A stretch of 64,000 bases of DNA. It comes from Rhexocercosporidium sp. MPI-PUGE-AT-0058 (Eukaryota > Ascomycota > Leotiomycetes > Helotiales). The notes beneath the pieces were generated by a model. It saw only the letters and a list, made by a program, of their open reading frames with translations, had not been told where the DNA came from and did no database searches. The DNA is taken from contig JAGTJL010000021.1 in assembly GCA_020746875.1 (NCBI GenBank), positions 248,001-312,000 on the forward strand, read 5' to 3'. Positions 23,055 through 33,258 of this stretch are shown one piece after another (positions within the stretch are counted from its first letter, which is position 1; every line of letters begins with the position of its first letter). Made by a program: the position numbers and the translations under genes.

Positions 23055-26000
23055 CCACGACAGGCCACGAAGCCCTGGACTGATATGACGATCTCGAAGC
23101 TCCCCCTGACTTGAGATGGAAGCTCGAAGCTCGAGCTTCACATCGCCGCGAAAACTGTTACTTCAAGGTACTTTGTACTTCTACAAACCACGATACAAAC
23201 AAACGAACCAGGCTAAAGCTCGCCCTGCTTTCCTCTGTTCTCCAAACTCAGGAAAACCTCCACGAACCATCAGCTCGTCTCACGAACAGAGTAATGATCT
23301 CCTCATTACGCCAATCACATTACATCATAAATTCCCTCCTCCGCGACACATGTAGCATTTCCTAATCCTCTATCCAGAAAACCCAAATCAAAGTTCAAAC
23401 CAGGAACAAACTCACGGAGGAGGTACAGTACGGAGGAACTCCCCCATCCATCCTTTCCAAGCTCCTTCACATGCACCCTTGTCACATGCCACTCTTCATC
23501 CCAGTCAAACCTAGTCAGATTGTGCCGGGGAGTAAAAGTGAAGGGGTGTGGATGGCATGTGCCATCCATGAGTACTTATCCTTGTTCCCTGCCGGGCAGA
23601 AAGTGTTCATGGATGGGACGAGACGGGGGGTGTTTATCCTTGACCGACAGCAAGCTTGCGAAAGGGAGGGAAGGAGAGGGAAGGGGAGGAGGGAGGGATG
23701 CCAGCCGTTGACATCTTGACATCTTTGACAGGAACCAGCTCGAGCTCCAGCTCCCCCTGTTTGACAGCTTCTCCCACCCATCCCTCGTCGTTCGATCGTT
23801 GGCGCTGGCGCGATCTATGATGCTTGCCTTGTCGTGAACATGTCAACATCAGATCAACAAGAAGACTTGATTCAACCTCAGAAGATACACATGTCAATCA
23901 AGTGCTCATTTTGATTTTCATCTGATTCACCTCATCCATCGGTGACTTTTACACACCGCCCTTCTTCAATCTCGCGGTTAAACGGAAAATCGCCGGCAAA
24001 AGGTACATGAATACCTCGGCCACTCTCCCACAACACAATAACATCTACCGAGTACGAACCCTTCTCGGATAGTCCAAGTCCAAGTCCACCGAAATCGAAA
24101 TCGGGCACCACGCTAAGCATCCCGCTTTCAAAAAAGAGCAAACCTTCTATTATTATTATAATTCCCGCACCAACGCCAAAACCAGCGCCACCGAAATGAA
24201 TCTTGGTAAAGTTTCTGAGCACTGACTCTTCGAACCTAGTCCCTTTACGAGCAGCGGGTAAGCCAGTGCCCAAAAGACAAGAAGCGTCGATCGTTGCCTC
24301 GCACGTCTAGTTCCTCACTTCTCGCGTGGCCAAGCAAGGAATTTCTAGCTCCCTCTGCCTGAAGTCAGATGGAAGGATAGAAACACGGCACGGAGAATCT
24401 CCATATTCGGATACCGTCGCATAGCTAGTTTCGTTCCTTCAGGCGGGCGGAGGTTCTGAGGACGAAGTCCGTAATGCCGTTTCGTTCATGAACAACCAAG
24501 CCACTTCCAGCGAAAAAGCTTCTAAGCGATGGTTTGACGATGGGTTTCTTCAGGTCTCTTTCGTTTCGAGATATGGCCTCATTTTGACTTCACGTGTCCC
24601 ACAAGCGCGTGTAATCATGGCCTATCAATCAAGAAATCCGTCGAGAGATCGAAACTTCCGGCTGTGATGTTTCTCTTCCGGAGTTTGCTTCAGGCATTGC
24701 ATCATCGCTTTCACATGATTTCTAATCTAAGTTCTCGAAATACTTGAAAGGAGGACAAAAACATGCAATACCTCAATGTAGCCTAGCGTTCTAGACACTG
24801 CCTTGACGCGTCTCGCGACCTCGCGTGCGAAAGAATCAACAAAACAATTTCAAATCATTCACGTTTCACAGACCAAACCCACACACGCCCATAGCGCAAG
24901 CATCTCATCTTTTTCAGTCCTCCGAACCCCTTGTCCCTCCCATCCGAATCAAAACAATTCTCCTTCCGCTGTCTCACTCCCCTCCATCTCCATCTCCATC
25001 TCCCTAGATCGAGCACGAGATTGGAAAAAGCAACGAGGGGAGGGAGAAACAGAGAGCCGGAAACGGAAAGCCATGACCATGACCATGACCCTGAAAACAT
25101 GTAAAAATCCCCGACGGAGATCACAGACGTTCAGACACGACATCATCCGTGTCCGTGTCCTTGCCCATGTCCATGTCCCGTCATCGTCGTCGTCGTCGGC
25201 GGCCTCCTCCTCCTCCAGGCCATGCTAGCTAATGCAAGACTTCCCTCCCAGGCAAGGAAGCAAGCCCGAAAGCCTCAACCATCTCATCTCAAATTTTCAC
25301 CACGGTAATCTGCGCATACATCAGGGCCTGGAGATGAGGCTGCAAGCCATCGCCATCGCCATCGCAATCGCCATCAATCGCAATCCAGAAATACGACCCT
25401 TTAATCCTTCACGAGGGATCAATCCAGACCCCTCACCGCCCTGTATTTCTAATCGTTATCTACAGTAACCAAGCCTTGGATACGCAATGCGATCCGATCA
25501 GATGAGATCAGAGATCAGAAAAAGCAAAGAGAAGCAAGAAGCAAAAAGCAAAAAGCAAAAAAAAAAAACACGACCGACATAGCGCGATGCTCTACTTCGT
25601 AGATGTGATATGCCCCCATAAATCGCATACCTCCGTATACGAAGTATAGATCAAATAGCGAGCTAGTTCGTCCGGTTAGCTTGAGAAGTGGTGTTCGTTT
25701 GCTAGTATCATATGATAACAGTCCTGTTGTATAATAAGAACTATGCAGACGAGAAGAGAAGAGAGACAGAAATGCCACGTCAAACGCCCGTCAAGCAGCA
25801 GAGCAGCCCCGAACTGAGACATCCGACTCCTCTCTCCCCTGCTCTGCTATGCCCCGAACTGCTCTGAACTGCTCTGAACTGAACGAACGCTTCAAACGAT
25901 CGAGATGTCTCTCCTCCCCCGCATCTCGAACAATCCGTTTGCTTCTGCTTCTGCTCCCGCTCACCTCCAACCATTTCAGTGCTTTCGAGCTATCTATCCA

Positions 26001-26404
26001 TGCTCGTATCCGTTTCAAGACAATACAAGACCCTCTCTCTAGCGAACCGATACGACACGAACCAAACTAAACCAAACCAAACCAGACCAGACCAGATCAA
26101 ACTCACATACTCTTTTCCTGCCTTGGCTTCTTAAAGCAGCGCGTACATGACAGTCAAATCAAATCGGATGAAGCCCTCCCTCCTTACCTTCCTGACCAGC
26201 CCCCCTCCCCTCCATCACCCGCATACCTCCCCACTCCACTCCACCCACCAACCGCAACCCCTCTCAGCCCTATACCACACCACACATATACCCTCCCTCG
26301 GCGAATTTCACACAGTGCATTCTCTGATACTTCGTGCGCCGGGGACCTGGTTGGCTGGTTGGTTCGTGGGTTGTTTGTACCACCTACCTATTTGAGTGCC
26401 TACA

Positions 26405-27357
26405 TACAGTAAGTAGACCTAACTTATTTCCACAGAACGGTAGGTAGGTACTGTAACGTGGGTACGCGTATGGAGGGAGGTACATAGCTGCGCCGCGAGG
26501 AGACAGATGATGTGGTGGACGGAGACGGGAACAATAAATCGTGCAGGTTGCAGTTGGGGTTTGCATATTGAGTGCCAAAATTTAATTTTGGGAATATACC
26601 TCCAAGTAGCTAGTGCCTACCCGAGATATATCCCCTCCCTTCCCTTCACTTCCTGCTACTTCTTTACGTATCTACTTCTCCAGAAGCCGGAACGGCATGC
26701 AGTCCAGTCAGTCAGAAGTCAGACACCCTCCCCCCTCTCACAGCAGGGAAGAAGTCAGCAGAGCAGGGAAGAAGTGCCGATGCGAGATTGTAGTTCGATA
26801 TACATGCCTCATGTATATCACAGCCCAGCCAAGCATACGCACACGCTTCACAGCACATCATATCATATCATACTGTAATAATTCACTCTAGCTATAACAT
26901 GCTATGATATGAAATGATATGATATGATATGGCACGCTCGCATCAAATTCCGAATCCAGCTTAACCGCGCGTTTCTTTTTCTGCCACGTCTGGCTTTCTC
27001 TCAGGGTCTTCCCGGTCTCTTTTGCACACAAGTAACTCTTGTGAGTTGAGTTGTTTTTACTGTATACTCGTGATCATAGGTTGTGGAGAGGGTGAGGTGG
27101 GTAGATTCATGATATTTTGATGTTGTGACTTCAGTGGTGATTGGTGTGAGAGGTGAAGACCAGTTCACATCACACCCCTTTACTCCGCAGATGGGCAGTC
27201 TGGTATCTATCTCTACAGTACAATACATTGGCTGGGCACTTGAAATAATAAAATTACCAAGTCGCGCTATTTCCTGGTACCGTACTGTACGCGTCCTACA
27301 GTACAAACTCCAGATTAGATGTGATACCTCCCTACTGTAGTGCCGACAGGTACTGTA
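26405..27357. repeat. Cluster of nine TACWGTA heptamers
   Basis: TACTGTA or its complement TACAGTA starts at 26405, 26449, 26871, 27058, 27214, 27283, 27297, 27333 and 27351. Two sites are extended palindromes of the type GTACTGTAC. Nine sites in 953 bp is far above the roughly one per 8 kb expected by chance in unbiased sequence. Confidence 0.75.
26859..26931. repeat. 14-bp inverted repeat, AT-rich, 45-bp spacer
   Basis: CATATCATATCATA (26859-26872) is perfectly complementary to TATGATATGATATG (26918-26931). Both arms are built from a five-base ATATC/GATAT unit, so the hairpin may be a by-product of simple-repeat growth. Confidence 0.8.
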
Positions 27358-28756
27358 CAATACATGCACATTACATCACTTCACCTCCCTTCATGCAAGA
27401 GCAGAGATTGAATCACGCTTTGTAATAACTGACCGTCTACGTACCGGTGCGTTTGGGGAGATTTGAGAGAAGAAAATTCTGCTCACGGTAATTTGTGAAG
27501 CCTTGTCAGGGAATGCGTGGTGCCATTTTGGGTTTCGGGAAGCTAGATTCGAGTACTCTATTACTGTGAACTATGAAGGGAAGTTGAACGGGTGAAATTA
27601 GGGGCGAGAATGGAGGGAGGGAGGAAGACGGGGTGGGAAACCAGGTACGGAGGGATAACCCCCCAGGGGAGGTGTTCTCTCCCCTTCTTTTCCTTGCTGT
27701 GACTACTTGCTTGTTTGCTTGCTATTTCTCGTCAAGGGGTTGAGCTCAGGGGGTCATACTTATCCTTGAGCTCTAGGGAGGCTCAAAAGATGAGTGGCAA
27801 AGTTGCCACCTATGGTTCAGGCCAGCCTTGTACGACTGGTCGTTCGCTGAGTGCTTATAAGCAGGGACTTTGAATGTGGAGAGATGCTTTTTGAGACATT
27901 CGGACTTCAGCAAGGCTGCGAGGCTGGGAGAGAGAGAGGTGTTAGTGAAAAGGAGGAAGTTCAGGATGTATTGTTAATGCTTTACTCTGTTTCGTGCGCA
28001 TCTCTGGAGTATTGAAGAGGATCTGTGTATCTTGTATCTACATGAGGGTGTTAATACTCTACTGTTCGTACCTTTCTCCCCTAAGTCCAGAGCGTCGATT
28101 GATTTGATATCACGTGTCGCTCTCACATGACGCTCCAATGCCTTCAGACCTAGTCCTTTCACCGTTCATTGCATCGATCCATTCAAGCTTCTCATCATTA
28201 TCCCTTCAAATCAATCTTTCTTCCAACACACCATCAATTACCTTTATCTCCTATCTCTCTCACTCCTCAATCCCCCCTTGTCCCTTCAAACCCCGTGCAT
28301 CATCACCTCACCCCGCGTCCGAATCACGACATCGCCCAAAGAGGTAAATTCCGCCCCAGATCCCTCTCTTTGGCCCTGTTCTTCGCGTCTTCCATCAAGC
28401 GTCGCCAAGTCGAAGCTTCGAATCCCAAGATGTGGTTGGCGGGCAAGAGTTATGATGGAGATGTGTGGATGGGCGAAGCTGGCTACATACGTCAAGCTGG
28501 CATACTCGAATGGCATATCGCATGTTGAGGGTCAACGGCGAGATATCGGATGTATTTATCCTACCTTTTGTAGGTTGGATAGCTGCTAGGTCTGAAAGGT
28601 GGGTGGGTATGATGTAGGCAGATATCTGTTCCTGATCTAAACTTTCTCTTTTCTCTTTTGTCTCTGGACTCTGGTTTATCATCCATTCACGAGAAGTCTG
28701 GCCGTTGCTTAGAGTCGTGACAATCAACATCTCTCATTCCCTAGTACATCATCAAC

Positions 28757-30453
28757 ATGGTAACCTCAGATCCCGAAAAGCACACTTCCCCTCCCATATA
28801 CCCCTCCTCAGCAGATACCATCTCCCCAGCCATCTCTTCCACACATCTAGACGAGAACTATGAAGTCTACAAGACCAGCAAAGACCTACAAGTCGACCCT
28901 GAAGAGGTCAAGCGCGTGCTTCGAAAGATTGACTTCAGAATCATTCCGATATTGTTTGTGACATATATGTTGCAGTATCTGGATAAGAACTCTATCAATT
29001 TCGCAAGTGTGTATGGGTTGAAAGCTGGAACACATTTGAAGGGGCAGGATTATTCGTGGCTAGGTACGTTCACTTTCTCTTTACCTAAATGCTCATGTGT
29101 CTCCCTAAATCTATCTTGAGCGATTCCCTGCTAACACAATCCAGGCTCAATCTTCTACTTTGGCTACCTCTTCGCCCAATTCCCAGCGGGGTACTTCCTC
29201 CAACGGCTGCGTATCGGCAAAGTCCTCTCACTCACCACCATCGCATGGGGAATAATCCTCATCACTACTCCAGCATGTACATCTTTCGCTGGAATGGCCA
29301 CAAACCGCTTCCTCCTCGGCGCCCTCGAAGCCAGTATCAACCCCGGTTTCGTCCTCCTCATGTCAATGTGGTACACTTCCGCCGAACAGCCTCTCCGCCT
29401 CGAGATCTACTACTGCACCAACGGCATTGCTACCATGTTCGGTGGGCTAATCGGCTACGCAGTAGGTCACATCAAGACCGGCCTCCCGAGATGGATGTAC
29501 GTCTTCTTAATCTTCGGATCCATCTCTATAGCCTGGGGTATCGTCTCCCTCATCTTCCTCCCAGACAACATCTCGACCGCCAAATTCCTCACCGAGCACG
29601 AACGCAGCATCGCTGTCAACCGCGTAGCAGCTAACCGACAAGGCGTAAAGAACAAGCATTTCTCTACCTACCAAGCCATGCAAACAGTTAAAGACCCGAA
29701 GACGTGGATACTCTTCGTCATGGCTGTAGGTGCCCAAGTGCCTAATTCCGCTCTGACGAGTTTCGCGAGTATCATCGTGGGCAGTTTCGGTTTCGATACG
29801 CTCGGGACCCAGTATCTCCAGATTCCAGGTGGAGCGGTACAGTTCCTTGCACTCATCACGGGGGGTTGGGTGTGTACGAAATGGCCAGCGAATATTCGGT
29901 GCCCGACGATGATTTTCGCGAATACGGTTTGTATTGTGGGAGCGGGTTTGTTAGTGGGTTTGCCGTCTGATAATAAATGGGGGAGGTTAGTTGCGCTTTG
30001 GTTGTGTTATTTCCAGGGGCTGGGGTTCAGTTTGAGCTTGACGATGGTAAGTAGTAATGTGGCTGGGTACACGAAGAAGCAATTGACGGGAGCCGTACTG
30101 TTTACGGGATATTGTGTTGGGAATATTATTGGACCGCAGACCTTCATTGATAGTGAGAAACGTAAGTCTAGCCCATACTTCTCGTTTCATCTTCCTGCTT
30201 GTAGAGGGGATTTTTTGTTGACCTGAACATAGCTGGTTATCATAGCGCCTATATTGCTATGTTGGTTGGCTACTCAGTCAAATTGGCGGCGGTCATTGTT
30301 CTCTACATTTACATGTGGAGATCTAATAAGTCTAGAGATGCGGAACAAGCTGCTAGAGGAGAACTGTCTGAAGAGGAGGAGAGAGAGGCTATCGAGAGGG
30401 GAATGTTAGATGTGACGGAGATTGACAACAAGGGATTTAGGTACACTTTGTGA
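28757..30453 (+). CDS. MFS transporter, allantoate permease (Dal5)-like, anion:cation symporter family
   Basis: A plasma-membrane permease of the fungal anion:cation symporter group, whose members import allantoate, nicotinate, biotin, pantothenate and related carboxylates. Exons 28757-29063, 29145-30161 and 30233-30453 join in frame to 514 residues. After a hydrophilic N-terminus come about 12 hydrophobic segments. Family signatures include VLRKIDFRIIPILFVTYMLQ followed by YLDKNSINFA in helix 1, FGYLFAQFPAGYFLQR after intron 1, NRFLLGALEASINPGF in helix 4, and SSNVAGYTKKQ in the second half. The C-terminus is acidic and cytosolic. Intron 1 (29064-29144) has acceptor ATCCAG and intron 2 (30162-30232) donor GTAAGT; both split glycine or proline codons cleanly. 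The substrate cannot be told from sequence. No neighbour suggests a pathway. Confidence 0.9.
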
Positions 30454-31066
30454 AGAAAGGGTGATTACTTAGTATGTTTTGAGCCTAGGCAAGGGGAGGG
30501 TTAAGAGAGATATGCAAGCAAAGGGTGTGGGGATCGCCCAGAAGTATATGTCATGGTTCCATTTCTGGCCCATTTGATACTGCCACATCTCCAACAGAGA
30601 CATTAATATCCAAGACATTCAATCCGCAACCGTCACACATTCAAACCTCACAACCTAAGTCAAGTGTCCCAAAACCCGAAGGGCCATTGCTCATTTTCCA
30701 ACATTATCATGTCTTCCAAGGACATCCAATATCACTGATGCCCAACATCGATATCTAGTCACCTATCCATTTCCCAAGTAACCAAGCAGATAATCCAAAG
30801 TTCTCAAGCCCTCTCTTCTCATTCCTTCCACGTATTCCCTCGACCAACAACACCTCTCATCTCACCACCATCAAACAGCTACCTACAATCCAGATCATTA
30901 GTTAAAGTCCTAAAACCATCCCAAATATCCAAATGAAACTTACCAATTGTCGCACCCCCTCTCCCTCTCCCCCCATATTTTCTCCTCCCATCCCATCATC
31001 ACCACCACTATCCCACCCATCCTCATCCCAGCCCCCATCTCCCTCGCCCTCGCTCTCCTCCTCCCC
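30454..31066. other. Intergenic, convergent 3' flanks
   Basis: About 0.6 kb between the plus-strand transporter and the minus-strand zinc-finger gene. No gene is seen; it is C/A-rich with short interrupted repeats and should contain the 3' ends of both transcripts. Confidence 0.6.
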
Positions 31067-32105
31067 TCACTCTCCTGATCCTCCTCCAACTCGCCCTTCT
31101 CCCCTCCCTTTCTTCAAACAGACCGCACCCCTCACATGCCTATCCCTCTTACTCCTCTCCGCAAAGACCCTTTGACAATACTCACACTCATAGGGCCTGA
31201 GTTTTCTATGTACAGAGTTGATGTGTGTATTTAGGGTGGTGAAGGATTCGGCGCAGTAGGGACAGGGGGTTTTGGGTTTGCTCTTAGGTATGGAGGGCGT
31301 GGGTGTTGACTTCGACCCTGGTACTGGTTTGGGTAGTGAAACTGGAGCTCTCTTTGCACGCTTTGGGGGAAGAGATGACTCGTATTCCACGGAGGATGAG
31401 GAAGACGAGGAGGCTGGCTCGTTGGACGGTGGCGGTGCTTGTTGGGGTGGAGTGAGACCAGGAGTAGGAGTGTCAGGGCCAACAGCATCGGCGCCGTTTC
31501 TAGGCTCGTTGGAGTCGGAATCGGAATTAGACGAACGCGAGGATATGCTGATGTGCGATCGTACCGGAGAACTAGCAATCTCATCCTACTCAATATCCTC
31601 TTGCACCTCCACTCCTAGTCGAGCATCGGGAGCTTCCTCCTCTTCCTCCTCTTCCGCCTGTCTGAGTCCGATTCCAAAACTAGGAGTGCCAGGCCAGTTG
31701 GATGCCCAGCCGAAGCTCTCCTCAACCTCATCTATGGTGAGGCGACTGGTACCCATATCTGCCAAAGTAATTTCGAGCTCGTACCGCTCGTATGGAGTGA
31801 TCTGGTTGGTGAGATCAAGGGCCACTTGGGCTTGGCGGTTGAACATTTTGCTGGGAGAGGCGTCAGCCTGCTTCTTTAAGGTCTTGGCTGGGAAGAACAG
31901 GAGGCAGTATTTGGGTTTTGATGAGAGAGGGCTGCCCTTAGGAGAAGCTGAAGTGATGGTTGGGAAGTTGGATGGTTGAACTCGCTTGAGTTCTCGAAGC
32001 TGAACTGAGAAATCCAGATTGGAAAACAAACAGACCAGGTCTGCTGTAAAACAAAAGTATCATGGTATAAGATGATACACAAAGAATAAGAGATAACTTA
32101 CTCAT
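31067..32105 (-). pseudogene. Two-finger zinc-finger gene interrupted by an in-frame TAG
   Basis: A small zinc-finger protein, presumably DNA-binding. The first coding exon is only ATGA (32102-32105), followed by a GTAAGT intron and exon 31067-32043. The frame runs 153 codons, meets TAG at 31586-31588, and continues open for another 172 codons. The second part holds a nuclear-signal-like KRAKR, a C2H2 finger (Cys262, Cys265, His275, His280) and a C2HC finger (Cys288, Cys291, His304, Cys310), counting TAG as codon 154. Composition is alike on both sides (Glu/Pro/Ser-rich), so this looks like one gene. A single change from CAG would create the stop. No intron of normal size removes it. Alternatives are an assembly error or a translated N-terminal protein without fingers. 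Acceptor 1 is a CAGCAG tandem. Confidence 0.7.
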
Positions 32106-32143
32106 ATTTTGTAGGATGTTGTTTGGTGAAGTACTGTGAAGTG

Positions 32144-32223
32144 CTAGATAAGTTCAGGTTAGTCGAGGACTTGAGAAGGACAACGATAAATTAGAGATAC
32201 ATCTGAGACAAGAAAGAACTTAC
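32144..32223 (-). other. Predicted 5'-leader intron of the first zinc-finger gene
   Basis: Minus strand GTAAGT at 32223, CTAAC-type branch site and TATCTAG acceptor at 32144. It lies 38 bp upstream of the ATG at 32105. Confidence 0.55.
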
Positions 32224-32617
32224 GCTGATGTAGGGTAGGTATTGTTTGGTGTGGCGTTGTGTGGTCCCTGATATTTCCAAGTTAGCAAAAGCCCTCGAAG
32301 TCGAACTGCTCACCAGAGGAAGGGTAGATCGAAAAAGGCAGTTCGAGTTCCGCCTCTAAGAAGTAGGCTGCACCTTTTAGTTAAATTGCCTGGGATAGTT
32401 TTAAGAACCAACAAGTCTTGTTCTGAGATGTCTCAGGCTGAAGTAGATCGAGGTTGTTGTTCTTGTAGTTACGGTTGTAGTCGGAGGTTGTTGATAGAAG
32501 AAACAGAAGACCTTCGAGGTGACGAGAGGTGGGTTTGTTTTGTGTCATCGAGGCAGCTCGCTTAACATGGCAAAAGTGGGTCCGAATTAATCAATATTCA
32601 AAAGAAACCGTTCAGGT

Positions 32618-32636
32618 CTATATAAATATATATATA
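32618..32636 (-). promoter_or_regulatory. Candidate TATA region of the first zinc-finger gene
   Basis: An AT-only tract with TATATATA and TATATAGA on the minus strand, about 510 bp upstream of the ATG, leaving room for the spliced leader. Confidence 0.4.
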
Positions 32637-33258
32637 GCAGAAAGGAAGACTAGCGACGTGAATGGAAGGTAGCTGTTAAAATTCATTGCTTTTGTCTAGG
32701 TCTATTTGTGCCAAAGGAGAGAACATAGAAAGTGACGTCCTGTTTACAAAGGTGAGTTGCATAATGAGTGGTGCAAAGGCCGCCTTTTGATGGAAGATGA
32801 AAAATAACACGGCGGAAATTAACACCCTGCTCCTCCAAACGTCTCGGGAATTTTGATGAGTTAAAACATCTCATAGTTGATTAACTCTTCCAGGAATGAG
32901 AAAGAAAACGATATAAGAGCTTAGTATATGCGTGTCTGTATTTAGAGGAGACCATGACTACAATAAAAATCATCACTTCTAAGATCAAAGAGTCGCATTG
33001 GTACTAGAAGTTCCTTTCATAAATATCGTTAGTTTATGTTCTCACTAGGAACTAAGAAGGTAGCTTACCCCATAGTAATAGTAGTGATAGCAGATAATGT
33101 CTTCAATGAAACCAAACTCGTAATTAACTAACTCCTTCCTGACCTGTATGACTCAGACTCTCAAGCCTGCGTAACTACTATATAAATTTGTTGACCTGCA
33201 ACGCAAAGTCAGTGAACGTCAAAAGAAACGAAATGAAGAGAAGAGTCTTACTTACCAA

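Larger units (their letters stand above)
16151..28756. other. 12.6-kb gene-poor region upstream of the Medusa-like gene
   Basis: No frame here resembles a known protein and none has a plausible conserved domain. The region is full of microsatellites and short purine- or pyrimidine-rich blocks. Several frames above 170 codons occur (for example 18136-18720, minus), but their composition follows the surrounding low-complexity DNA. The stretch near 16 kb is likely the leader and promoter of the Medusa-like gene. The right end would contain the promoter of the transporter at 28757. Unspliced non-coding transcripts cannot be excluded. Confidence 0.55.
32106..33258. other. Intergenic between first and second zinc-finger genes
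   Basis: Holds the spliced leader and TATA region of the 31-32 kb gene, then about 0.6 kb of AT-rich sequence without a gene, including the 3' flank of the 33.3-35.4 kb gene. Confidence 0.55.

Noticed and set aside
29089..29634. 181-codon plus-strand frame over the transporter
   Set aside because: His/Arg/Pro-rich out-of-frame shadow of the transporter exon 2.
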